NCBI GenBank assembly: GCA_033239125.1
Contig: BSWB01000001.1
Coordinates: 2,120,501 to 2,184,500, forward strand
Length of the DNA stretch: 64,000 bases
Reading direction: 5' to 3'
Source of the DNA: Fagopyrum homotropicum
Lineage: Eukaryota > Streptophyta > Magnoliopsida > Caryophyllales > Polygonaceae
The notes below the pieces were generated by a model. That model saw nothing but the letters and a program-made list of their open reading frames with translations, ran no database searches and was not told where the DNA came from. Shown here in pieces: positions 44,089-55,653 of the stretch (position 1 is the first letter of the stretch; the number at the start of each line of letters is the position of its first letter). The translations under genes were made by a program, and so were the position numbers.

Positions 44089-44650
44089 TTGTTGATTATT
44101 ATTCATCACACTAAAATATATCCATGCTTTGTTTAGTTAATTTTTAAAGAGTAAGAATTTATAATGCGTAGCTATATTGTATTAAATATTTAAAATATAA
44201 GAATGTTATGATAAGAATGTCTTCGTACGTTTAAAAATAATATTTGATGCTATGCTATGTTTAGGTGATATAAACATCAGTAGATAAACCAAACAAATTA
44301 AAATATCATATAATGATGATATGGTTAATTTTAAATAGTATATAATAACTGGATATTGCACACTGCACTTTTATGACAACCATTTACAAGGTAAGATCAA
44401 AGGATGATACATTAACAAATCGTTGTGACATAGGAAACACAACTTCAAAATACAGATGAAATTTACCTTACAGAAGCAGGTAAGTATACAAAATATTTAC
44501 TGTAAAGATTGTGATGTAACTAAAAGTCACTGCGTGTCAGCTCGTGAGCAACCTTTCCCGGTGCCGGAAGGAGCATCCGAGCAGACGAGTATGTGTTGCT
44601 TTCTAAGCAACTGGAAGTCAAATCCCACGCTGTGAAACTCGGTTGCTTGC
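44089..44650. other. Intergenic sequence and 3' UTR of the LBP/BPI gene
   Basis: AT-rich to about 44480, then the probable 3' UTR of the minus-strand gene that stops at 44651. Nothing else recognised. Confidence 0.5.
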
Positions 44651-47600
44651 CTACATAATATGAAGCAGAGATCCGACAGCGAGTTTAGAGGCACTGGTAT
44701 ACTCTACATCACTGCAGACAACGAGCTGGGAATCTAATAAGCTTATATCGGCATTTTGAAGGGTGAAGCCGTGAATTATGGGCAAAGGGAAGCCCTTGGA
44801 CAACCGGGCATTTGCGTATGGCAAGAAAGCTGTTTCTATCAGCGTCCATATCACCGGCTGCAAAACAGTGTTGGGTATTCTGTAAGTAGGTGTAATTGAA
44901 AAGCCTGAAAACAAGAATTTGATGAAAGGATGGGAACAAACTCGAAAACATAGAATTTCATGTTGTATAACCCAGATAAAGTGTGAAAACCGAATTTCAA
45001 GTAGCATTGGTCTGATGCCATAAGTGACTGTCTGTCTGCCTATGATTCCCTTTAGTAGATCAACAACATATTGGCTACTTGAGTAATACCCACTTCTTTT
45101 AGAAGCATAGCATCTCATAAGCTGTTATTCGGTTAAAGATGGCGCTGTTTCTCTAATATTTACTAATGTAGGCTTCTTTGACATGCCATGCTGATCCAGA
45201 AGTTTTGCTATATAATGCCTAATAAGGTAGTTGATATTTGATTAGATCATGATAGGGTAAAAAGACACTGATGTGGTGACCTTTTGGCTATCCCTAATAG
45301 GTCCTAAACAAAAACGTTTTGACCCACTTTTGAATATATCATAAAAGCTAGACCAAAATTTGAATATGGCATAAAAGCTGAAGAAAGCAAGTCTAACAAA
45401 AGCTGGTGATGTACAATCCAATTGATTAAAACATGAAGCTCCTCTGTAGAAAAGCAAATATGAAATTTTATCTTATTTTTGCCGAACAAGATGAATAGTA
45501 CCTGAATTAGGCGCATCCGCAAATTGCCAATCCTGCTCCACTTCAATGACATTGCAAAGTTGTTCAACTTTATGCTGCCAGCAAGGTTATTGCCAACAAT
45601 CTTCACCAAACCAGATCCTTCGATTTCCTACATAACATAATGTTTCATGAACAATAGCTTGATTCAGAAAAATATAAGTAGAAATATAGCACTACAAACA
45701 GACATATTACGGCTATGCAGCAACAGCATAATAGGTATGGAGGGCAACTCTTGGGGTCATCGAAGGATAACAGCAGCAAACCAAAAGGGGAGAGGGAGGC
45801 AAACAAACATGGTGGTAATAAAAACACAAATTCTTACATGCTTGCAATCTTACCAATGAAATACAAACAACTGGTATTACTTCTTCAGCTTTCAAAACAT
45901 TAATTATCACATCCATAGAAACAGTTGCATCAATCTTTTGTGGTAGAATCTTCATGAGTGGGGAAGCAGATAAAGAAACGTTCAGGTTCAAGTCATCATT
46001 TGGATATTGCCTGTACAATTGAGGGATGATAAATCTCCATCCAGCGGTATTTAGTAGAGACTGATCCGGTATCTTATCCACTATCCACTCCATATAACCA
46101 GCCTGACAAGATTAAGAAGAATGTTACTCAGAAGTCTGATGAGAGTATGAAATCGAGGGAAGTTTGCAAGTACTTTGAGATTCCTGAGAAGATAATAGTA
46201 TACAGTGAACAGATTATGCTAGGTTTTAACTTTTATACTAAATAATTTTCAACAGAGGTAAGTTCTTAAGATAACTCACAATGTGTGGTTCACTGACTTC
46301 ACTCTAAATAATCATTTTGGATGAGGAAAAGCTTAAGCTGTTACAAAACTAATCTTAATGTTTCGTTATTGTGCAAGGATATGTACATTTAGAGTTTTTT
46401 CCTTGAGAAAAACATACCACGGTTGGCATTACACTAATGCTAATGATAACATTCAAGGAATTTCAAGAAGATTACAGATTTTCTAGCAATATCATATAAG
46501 AATTTCACTGAGAAAATTAAATCTTACATTGAAGTATGAGTCAGATGCTGAGAGAAAAACCGATTGATCTAGTGAAATGGCAAGCATTTTTGATGGGTCA
46601 TCGCAAGAGAGGCTTGAAGAAACCTCACGAGCTAGTAAATTCACTGGCTGCTTCTGATTTGTGAATAATCCATCAATCTCAAATCCGATAGAAGAGCTAC
46701 TTAATACAGGTGCTTGCGTAAAAGTAACATTTAAGGCCGTAATATTATCCACTGGTATCAACTTCGGGAGGCTTTGAAGAAGTGAATCTAGCTTTGCGAC
46801 CCCTTCTTTAAGTTTACTAGTAATGGCATTCTCTACAGCAGCTTCTATTTGATCTATAAAAGCATTGATAAACCTGCAATTCGTTCATGAATAAAATTCA
46901 AGGATGAGATTCATTCCCAACCATCTGCATTCCACATACAAAAAATATGTTTATCCACGAGAAGAAAATGGAAACATACCCTTGGTAAAACCAGGATGCT
47001 CCTCCATCCAATTTTATCCTTATATTTTCAACCATACAACCACACTGTAAAAGGGTTAGCTTCAAACTTCCTTCTTTATCTTCCAATCCTAAAGTAAGGC
47101 CAACTTGCAGTCCTTCCACCTAATCAAGATCAAGAGATGATTATCACTGAACGAGCAGAAAAAATCTCTATCGAACCATTACCTAAGCAATAACCTGACA
47201 GTATCACTCAAGAAACTCAAGGAAACGCAAAGGTATTTAAGATGTTCAAAAATCAAATAAAACCAAAGTATTGATTGACACGTGAACTTAGACTCAACAG
47301 AACTACCAACAAGCTCGAGTTCAAAGAAACATGCTACTGCGTCCTGACTACAACATAAGGTGTACTAACCAGCAAGTACTGCAATAGTAGTGTTCAACAT
47401 TAAACCAGTTTGTGATCATATCACCCTCAAGGATTAATCACTGCCATGAAATGTAATAGTTTACTGCTCAACAACTGCAGTTGAGCACTAAAATCTCCCC
47501 TTCGATTCTAATAAGCTAACATTGCAATGTTTCAAAAATCTTCCGGTTTAAACAAAAGAATTCTCAAATGTCATCATGCTAATGAAAAATCCACGCAATT

Positions 47601-48125
47601 TGTTCCAATAAACCAGTCTCCGCATCAATAATCACCAAAGCCTCAACCCTAAACTACACTACCGAAAAGCAATTCCCTCCAAAAACCCCCAAATCGGACT
47701 ACCTGAACAGAAGCTTTGCCCTTATCCGAAATCTCGACAGGGAAAAGCCAACCTCCAGTAGTATATGAGTACCTCCAGTCCATGGTCAGATTAGCGGTGG
47801 CACCAGATACAACGATGGCAATTCCAGAGTCACCAGGAGTAACATAAGAATCAGAGGCGTTGACCCGATAGAGTGTGATATTTGAAAACAGAACATGAAC
47901 ATTTCCAGCTAAGGGGATTCTCTGCGACTTCTCGATCGGAGGCAAGTGAAGAGGAGTGAGAGAGGAAACTGCTGTGGTTACGAGCAGGTCCTTGGCGAAA
48001 TCGAGGCCGACAGTGGAGATTAGGAGGGAGATGAAGGAGTTAGTTACCGGCGGTGGCTGCGATTGAGAAGGGATTGTGAGAAGGGATAGGAGGAGGAGGA
48101 GGAAGATATAGGGTTTGGAGTTCAT
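44651..48125 (-). CDS. LBR: LBP/BPI-like lipid-binding protein (plant LBR type), 6 exons
   Basis: Plant member of the bactericidal/permeability-increasing and LPS-binding protein family, tubular lipid-binding proteins. The Arabidopsis LBR proteins are reported to bind lipopolysaccharide and affect its defence responses. Minus-strand exons: 47703-48125, 46980-47119, 46528-46873, 45854-46102, 45502-45627, 44651-44857; all GT/AG; 1491 nt, 496 residues. Signal peptide 1-22 (FLLLLLSLLTIPSQSQ) routes it to the secretory path. The N-terminal BPI barrel (about 25-230) includes ISTVGLDFAKDLLV and WRYSYTTGGWLFPVEISDKG. Cysteines C167 and C169 lie near where the family's disulfide occurs. The second barrel runs from about 260 and ends FLPYANARLSKGFPLPIIHG. 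Convergent/divergent neighbours: DUF1664 gene 1.4 kb upstream on the other strand. Confidence 0.93.
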
Positions 48126-48365
48126 GGAATATGAATTTGTGAGGAAATTTAGTGTCTAGGGTTTGGTTATTCCCTCAGGAAGCCATGGAAATCGATAGAG
48201 TAAGTGACCTGAAATTTTGATTGCAGCAGAAGCGAAAGAATTTTGGTAAGTGACGTCACGTAACAGAACTTCAAAGCGGCGTTTGTCAACTTCTTATCAC
48301 AACTACCTCAAACACCGGTCAACCGCCAACAACACCGCTGAGAGAAAAAATACGGTAAAGTCTAC
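48126..48365. promoter_or_regulatory. Upstream region of the LBP/BPI gene
   Basis: Presumed leader and promoter, cut off by a MITE within 240 bp of the start codon. A TGACGTCA palindrome lies at 48251-48258 (in AAGTGACGTCACG), a perfect CRE/TGA-type bZIP site, suited to a defence-related gene. Confidence 0.5.
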
Positions 48366-48524
48366 GAGTCCGTTGTATCGAGTATAAAAAGTAATCAAAT
48401 TCTACTCCAATTCATTCAAACCACAAAAAATGATTTAACAAACTTTTATGAACAATGATGTACGTATGAAGTAGATTCGTTTTCATTTCGTTTTCCGACT
48501 CCGGAATTAAAACCAAACGGGCCC
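48366..48524. mobile_element. Tourist-like MITE, family 2, copy D (one end only)
   Basis: Matches the right half of copies A and E (AATCAAATTCTACTCCAATT, GATGTACGTATG) and ends CCGGAATTAAAACCAAACGG then GCCC before TA. The other half is missing. Confidence 0.7.
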
Positions 48525-48759
48525 TACGTTTTAAATGAGTGTCTCAATGATCCGAATAAGTAACATAGTCATCCCGAGTGGATAACTCTACATCTAAAAT
48601 TTGAACAACTCGCATCACATTGTTGAATACAAAAATTTACCATGCATATTCATCCCTTTGTTAATACTTTTAGCGAAGTTAATTGTGCATATGACAAAAA
48701 CGTGAGGTAATATATATAAACATCATGGCCATACCTAACACATTAATGAATTACTATTT

Positions 48760-49068
48760 ATCGACTCCTAATGGCTCTGATACAGTCCAAATCTGAGATG
48801 TCCACAGTTGTTTACTAGACTTCCTAACTGTGTACTTCCTTCGAAGATGAACATGTGTGCTCGTTGTCTCTTGTTGGCTGAATCAACCTGTTTTCCCCAT
48901 GAAGATTTTTTTGCTTTCGGGGGTTTTTGATGTATTTTTTGTATTTCTATTCTCCTTTTGTTTGTTCCCTTCATGACGGTTTGTCCGTCTGTCGATCTTT
49001 TTTGGCGTTTCGACCTATTAGACGGCGCGCCGTTTAATGGTATGAACCGCTTTCCATTATAAAAAAAA
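48760..49068 (+). mobile_element. Non-LTR retroposon, copy 1, with 15 bp target duplication
   Basis: Between perfect repeats AATGAATTACTATTT (48745-48759 and 49069-49083), ending in an A tail. It is the same family as 62354-62744 (shared CAGTCCAAATCTGAG, CCACAGTTGTTT, TTTGCTTTCGGG, GACGG-CG-CCGT, ATGAACCGCTTTC). No coding sequence; either a SINE or a 5'-truncated LINE 3' end. Confidence 0.85.
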
Positions 49069-49083
49069 AATGAATTACTATTT

Positions 49084-49506
49084 TATTTGATTTACATTTT
49101 GTATCAAATTTTAAAGATGAAGTTTCATCGTACTTCTTATTATTGTAACTAGAACGATGGAAGTTAACTGAAAATGAAAAGATTTTGCCTACGCCCTCTT
49201 TTGTAAAATATATACAATAAATTACTTAAATTATCCTTATTTAAGCATTTTATTACAAAATATCTTCCATAAGAAAGAAAATGTAGAAAACTATATTCAT
49301 AGACGATAAATTGATATGTTGGTATATGTATTAAATTTAAGGTTGAGTTTTTGTAAAATATTCTAATATAAGAGTGGTTTGTGTAATTTACACTAATCTC
49401 GATCTATTAAAAAGCTAAAAGGAATTAAATTATTAAAATATAGAATAGAAAGAAGGAGGAGGAGGCAGTTTGAGTCTTTTGCTTCAACCTTTACAAGGAA
49501 GAAAAC
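49084..49506. promoter_or_regulatory. Upstream region of the DUF1664 gene
   Basis: AT-rich, then a purine-rich leader (AGAAGGAGGAGGAGGCAG at about 49450) before the start codon at 49507. No clear TATA box assigned. Confidence 0.4.
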
Positions 49507-52500
49507 ATGGCGATGCAAACTGGGGTTTCTTCCTCCAAAGTCCTCATCCTCGTTGGAGCAGGTTCTCCCTCAATCTTTATCTTCTTCTCTCAGATTCCCC
49601 TTGATTATTGTTGAATTTAGCAAAGGTTTTTAAGTTGCACTTTCTCAGCATCTATTGTTTTCCCTTTGGTTGATCAGAAGTAGCTCCTTGTTCGGTCCTG
49701 GTTCGAGACCTAACATAAGATTTCAGCTCAATTTTCCTAGGAATCGGAAATCATCCGTGGTTTTAGCTGTGAATTGGTCAAACCTTACTTGGATTTTAGC
49801 TATGAAATTGGGGGAATATTGCGTTGTTCGTAGTTAAAGCTTTCAATTCTGTTGGAATTCAGCATGTCTAACTGACATATTAATTTTTGTATGGGGTTAT
49901 TATAATCAATCAATCAATCACTTTTGCCCCCTCCCCCTCGTAAACAAATCAACTTTGAATTCCAAATCAAGTATAAGTGCGATTTAGGCTAGTTATTGCA
50001 TTGGATCAATCACCTTTGGACGCTTGAATATCCCTATAGGAAGAAAATTTGAAATTTGGCTGTATTTTGAACAACTTGTGGAGTGTAGACTGCAGATTTT
50101 GGCGGTAACTGCATATTTGCATTAAGCATTAGTATGAACTTTTGTGTTTAGCTTCATTTCTTTTGAATTCATTCTGCCTCTTAATGCTATTAGTTAAGTA
50201 TTGTTCCTCCAATTATGCTGTGAGAAGATATGATTTTTGGTGATACTTAGTTTCAGTTTATGGTCTTTGTTCAAATTCAGGAGAGTATCATGTTTTCCTT
50301 CCCCTTTGTACTGTTATGGATTTTACATCTAAGGCTATTATCCTCCAATAACAACGATGCCAGCCACCAGTCGCATAAGATGATCGGTCACCCTTTTTTC
50401 TATCTTCCACATTGGTGTATGAATTGCTATTGAAAATTGATATTTCACTCAAAAAACAGTCAAGTTTTTAACCTTTGAACGTTTGCATTTTCATTGGATG
50501 CAGTTTTCATGTTCTTGTATATATGTTCTCCGATATGGTTTGATTCGTTTCAAAACTTGATAATTTCTTCTATAACTCATATGTTTCAAATGTTGCTTTC
50601 TCTGCCATTAGGTTTAACTGGCTCTGTTGTTCTGAAGAGTGGACGATTATCTGATGTTCTTTTGCAACTTCAGGAGCTCATAAAAGGTGTTAATGAAGGT
50701 GATATCTCTCCAAATAAGATTGATGGAGCTCTTCTTGCAGCTCAGGTACACGACTAAGACCTTTTGAGCATGTAAGAAAAACCCACAATTGAGCTATATA
50801 GTATAATGCAAATATGTTTTTAGTTCTCCTTGTTTAGATCTCTTAGCACTGTAGTGTTCTATCATTTATTTTTGGGTCTCGTAAAAGAAGTTAGGATGTT
50901 TGTTATACACTAAAGAAGCAAGTGAACATATAATAACAACATTCAACTTCTATAAGAAAAGCATAGTGTAGATAGAAATCTAACTTGAATATATGGGTAT
51001 TTCTCTTACCACATAAGTCAAAATTTGACATTTGCTTCAGACTATTAGTCCTGTATTTTTCTTTTCTGGGCAAAAAAACTACATTCAAATTCTTTTACTT
51101 TTTGAATGGTAAAAGTAGTTTTTGAGTGATGTTTGAGAAGCAAATGATCAACTGTACCTGCAAATAATTTTTTTCCCTATTCATTTCTTCATTGATATGT
51201 ATTTTCAGATTCGACAATTGGCTCAAGAAATTAGAGAACTATCTCTGTCCAATCCCATTACCATCTTCAATGGCAATTCTTCTTCTTCTGGTATGTACAT
51301 AAGTTTTTTTTTTTGTTCTTTTCCAAATGTATCAGTAGCTTGTTATGATTCTGTTTTGAACTTGCTTTACATTTTACATCAAGGAGAATCAGAATTATCT
51401 TTTAGATGTGGTTTATAGGTAACAACACTAAGGCTATTTTGCTGATTCTTTGTCAATGCCATGCAAGTCACTGTGCAATTCTTTTTTCTGAGCCACCGAC
51501 CACATTTTAGCCTATTGCTTTAGGTTGAAAATATCTGAAGTAACAATTAATTTTTTCTTATGAGAATAGTGGAAAATCGTTTGAAGGATTTATTAACACA
51601 TTTTCTGTTTCTTATGCTGCATTTGTAATTAACGAACTACTTTTCTTGTATGTCATGCAGGAAGTTATGCTTCTTACTTGGTGCCTGCTGCTGCAGTTGG
51701 AGCCATGGGATATTGTTATATGTGGTGGAAGGTTTGGCTTCCTCATGTTTTCTTCTTTGGTGCATCATGTTTGTGCCCAGGCTCTATTCTTTTGATTTCT
51801 TTGCTGGTCGTAGCTTTATGAGCCAACTTATTATCTTATGTATTCATTTCTATTACTGTTTGTGCATGTGTCCTTTTTTATTGTAGGGTTGGTCATTTTC
51901 TGATGTCATGTTTGTTACAAGGCAAAACATGGCAAATGCAGTTGAAACTGTGTCAAAACAGTTAGAGGGTGTGTCCGAAGCTCTAGCGGTCAGTTGTTAG
52001 GTGGTTACTGTTGGTAATTTTCTATATTGCTTTTGTAGATGCTAATAGTTCTGCATCACTGTGAGTTATGCAGTCAACAAAGAGGCATCTATCAAAACGT
52101 CTAGAAAACTTGGATTGGAAGGTAGAAGAACAAAAGGAGATGTCCAAATTAATTGCGCATGATGTAAGTATTTTTTTATAAAAATTTCTGCTTGCAGTCA
52201 ACCTAGCACCACTGCTTTGCATTTATGTATGCTTGTGGACTGCTATCAGGCAAAGTCTTCGGGAAAAATATAGAGACCAAGTTTTCCTTTCCTTCTTAGA
52301 TTCGCTGAGCTTTTTGGATAATGCTTATGAAAAATATTTAAGCATTGATTTTCAGTCTCTTCTCGGCATCTTAGCATGTTATGTCTTTGTTTTACCCTTT
52401 CTCCCCTCTATTTTGATTGTAAGCTGTAACCAATTTTCAGTCTCTCTATTGTGGAAACATTGAGAAGTTACGAATAATAGATAGGCCTAAGCTATGATGA

Positions 52501-54298
52501 TAAATTACATAACTGTTTTGCCTCTTGACTTTCTGATACACTATTCAAGTGAAATGTCTGTCTTATCATCTGTTCTTTTCGGTGATTATGCAGGTCACTG
52601 ATGTGAAACACAATCTTTCCGAGATTGGTAGTGACATTGAGTTCATACATCAGATGATTACTGGACTGGTAAATGATTTATTTTAATGATCACGGTAGTT
52701 AACTGTTTTATATATGCCTATATGGGTTTAAAGATTATGAATATGCCAGGACCGTTCAGAAAAATGTTTAGTCTAGATTTGAGCACATTGGATGTGATTT
52801 AATGTCTTTTGGAGCCAGGTGGATCCTGTGAATGTGATTAGTAAAGCAATTTGGATATTCAATATCGTCACAATCAACCCACATAATGCATACTGTCCAA
52901 CCTTTTGTAGAATAGATTGCCCGAAATTCCTAGTGTATTGGTTCAAATTTAGACTTGGCCTTAGGTTTGATTGTGCTCTGTATTTTAGTATAGATGTATG
53001 GATTATATATGCTTGGGTGGGAAGAATACAACATTGTAGCAAGTCCATTCTTCAATCTACTAAATATATTTTGAGATGGTTACAATGATATTTGAGTGCT
53101 AGATTGCCACTATACAAGGGAGCTTTTGGCTTTGTTCTCGCCTCAGTATTTCACCAACTTGGGTGTTTTTGTTTTAAAATCTGCTATTTTGGCATAAACA
53201 GTTTGCAAGGTACCATGACCTTAATTCACCTTGTCCTTTCCTCTTTCATCGCACACTTGTCATGGAAGTGTTGTCTTGAATCTCTTGACATAGGAGTGAG
53301 TAGTATTTAAGTTAAAAAGAGGAAACACCCAACTAGGATGGGAAAAAAAGAATCTCCCAGATCACGTTATATCTTCTGATTCATGTACTATGTCAAACAT
53401 GAATTAAAACATGTGTATAATATTTATCATATTTGGGGATAAAATCATGTATACTTTTGGCTAAAATTGGTGTCTGCGAAGAGAGAGCAACATTTCTTCA
53501 CCACTTGACATAATTTAAATCTGGCTGTAGAAGTTCGATTGCTGTATAAGCTGAGAGCTAAGAAAGAAACTGGGCAAAATGGTTTAGATTGATAGTACTG
53601 CTTCGTATTGTTGCATATCTTTATCTTCCACGAATCGTAGTTAATCATTATGTTGTCCAACTGCCAGGAGGGAAAACTCAACTTAATCGAGGACAAACAG
53701 GTATCTCTAAAGCCTAATGCTTTTGCTTAAGGATGCCATTGCTAAATTCTTAAAGTGCTAAGTTTTTTTGTTGTTTGTTATGAATGACTCAGGATATGAC
53801 TAATTCGGGTCTGCAGTATCTCTGCAATGTAGCTGGAGGAATTAGAAGTGGCCTAAATGTTAAATCTTTCCAGGTTTGTCATATAGTTTTTACTTTCCGG
53901 TCTATTTTCTTGCTGATGTTGCTGTTACACTGAATGCCATTTGTAAAAAGTTGTCTCGTTACTTTGTTCATATAGAATATTGAATCTAAGCCCGCAGACC
54001 ATCCAAAAGTTACATACACTGAAAATCCTATCAAGGTTTGTCGAGTTTGGTTATCTTTTCTTTGAAACCAGTAGACCTGCCCTTACCCTGACTTTGTCCA
54101 AAAATATGCTTTCAGGGCCTCCAATTCATTGTGGAACCAAACAATTCAACTATTGTGCAAAAACCAACCTTAGGTGCCAAAACGGACGACCTTGACAAAA
54201 TTCATGGGAAGAATGTTTCTACCACAAAAACAAGAATACTCAGATCTTATCCAGTAGGGATTTCTCTCGCCTGTGACCTCGGTGGTGCTAATCCGTGA
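49507..54298 (+). CDS. DUF1664 membrane-anchored coiled-coil protein, 11 exons
   Basis: Plant-specific DUF1664 family, function not established. Exons: 49507-49561, 50612-50745, 51209-51290, 51661-51731, 51887-51988, 52074-52163, 52594-52668, 53668-53700, 53793-53873, 53976-54035, 54116-54298; GT/AG borders, 966 nt, 321 residues. The N-terminus has a hydrophobic segment (VLILVGAGLTGSVVL, 12-26). A second membrane-type segment is SYLVPAAAVGAMGYCYMWWK (about 95-114). A long heptad-rich coiled coil follows at about 125-220 (ENLDWKVEEQKEMSK, VTDVKHNLSEIGSDIEFIHQ). The C-terminal 60 residues are polar. The 1 kb intron 1 and 1 kb intron 7 show nothing else. The gene lies next to LBP/BPI, as I recall At1g04960 and At1g04970 do in Arabidopsis. 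Confidence 0.9.
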
Positions 54299-54614
54299 GA
54301 CTAATGTTTGTCCTGTCATTTGTACAATGATTTGTGTGAAGATATTGCTGAATTTTGTATCATCACTCTGGTGCTGCATGGCATCTGTTGACTTTGATTT
54401 TTTTAATTATTAGTTCCTAATGTTTGTATCATTGTATCTGCTATAAATAATTAGCATCTTGGTGTTCGTGATGCATTATTTGCTCACTGAAGTATAGTGA
54501 ACCTGCCTTCTTTACTACATTCAAGATGATCTTTTCCTATCCTGTATTCTTGACCTTGTGAGTTTTATATCTTGAGTGCATTTACTGATACATTAATATC
54601 AATGAGAAGGAGTC
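54299..54614. other. 3' UTR and flank of the DUF1664 gene
   Basis: Nothing recognised apart from the expected 3' UTR. Confidence 0.5.
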
Positions 54615-54890
54615 AACTGAGATGCTCTCTTATTGTGAAAAGTAAGAAGCGTAAAATGCACAACTATATATGTAAAAATAATGTGCACAAATTGTACATT
54701 ATTTAGAAGTGCACATTTTAAAATTGTGCACTTTTTCTTTCCAAGATAGCAGAAGTGCATAGTTTGAATAATAAGCACCTTTTCATAGTTATAAAATGTG
54801 CAACAAAATATTCAGATTGACTCATGTTTGTGCACGTTACACTCCTCTCATTCTTCACAATAAGAGAAGCTTCTCAAGTCTCACTTAGTT
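54615..54890. mobile_element. Foldback MITE, GTGCAC-rich, copy 1
   Basis: The left end AACTGAGATGCTCTCTTATT and the right end (complement of AACTAAGTGAGACTTGAGAAG then CTTCTCTTATTGTGAA) are inverted. The interior has several GTGCAC and AATGTGCA motifs, also inverted. Lies in the space between the convergent DUF1664 and IQD genes. Confidence 0.6.
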
Positions 54891-55460
54891 TTTTCTTTGA
54901 TATTGACTTTGAACATGAGTAGATGCCTACTCAAACGGTTTACCACCTTCAGTGCTTGTAGAATCTGTGAAGTACAATGACTTATCTTTAAGTATTATAA
55001 ATCTTGTCTAGTTAGCTTGAGAGTGTATTTTTTTTTATAGGAGAAGAGAAATTAATTATTCATTATAAATGTACAAAATGAGTCCACCAGATAATAGAGC
55101 CTTGTGAGGCACGGTAAAATAGATAAAGAAGCAAAGGGGCTGCTTTTATTTGAGTTTATGGTTCGCACTTCGAGTTTTCGGCAGCCTCGCCACCAAATGA
55201 TAGTTCAGATGAATGTTCTTCAAGTGAGTTTTCTTTCTTGTTTCCTCCCACTTGCTTTACTTTCTGCTTTATGTCCTTTTCCACTTCCTTGGAAATATCT
55301 TTCTTGTTCGCCTGCAACTGTAAAATTATGAGGTGATGAAAGTTTCACATGTCCATAGTGCGAATGTAGAGGATATTTAAGACTTAGGATTATCTATTGT
55401 TTCAGGATCATTGATGTTTCTTGTTCTCCTTTTGCTTCAGTACATCATATGGGAGGAGCT

Positions 55461-55600
55461 CTCGTATTGTAAAAAATGAGAGGCATTGCAAAAATACTTG
55501 TCATAATGTGCATACAAGTATGAAAAAGGGCATCCTTCATTAAATATGCACATTATAACACGTATTTTTGCATTTTTATGCCCTTTATTTTCACCATAAG
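55461..55600. mobile_element. Foldback MITE, GTGCAC-rich, copy 2 (shorter)
   Basis: About 140 bp. TATTGTAAAAAATGAGAGGC at left pairs with the complement of TATGGTGAAAATAAAGGGC at right, with ATGTGCATACAAG and ATATGCACATTATAAC in between. About 50 bp before the stop codon of the IQD gene, so likely in its 3' UTR. Confidence 0.55.
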
Positions 55601-55653
55601 TAATATTTTCACCAGAGCAAACCTCACATCATACGTGCATGAAAAATTTCTAT

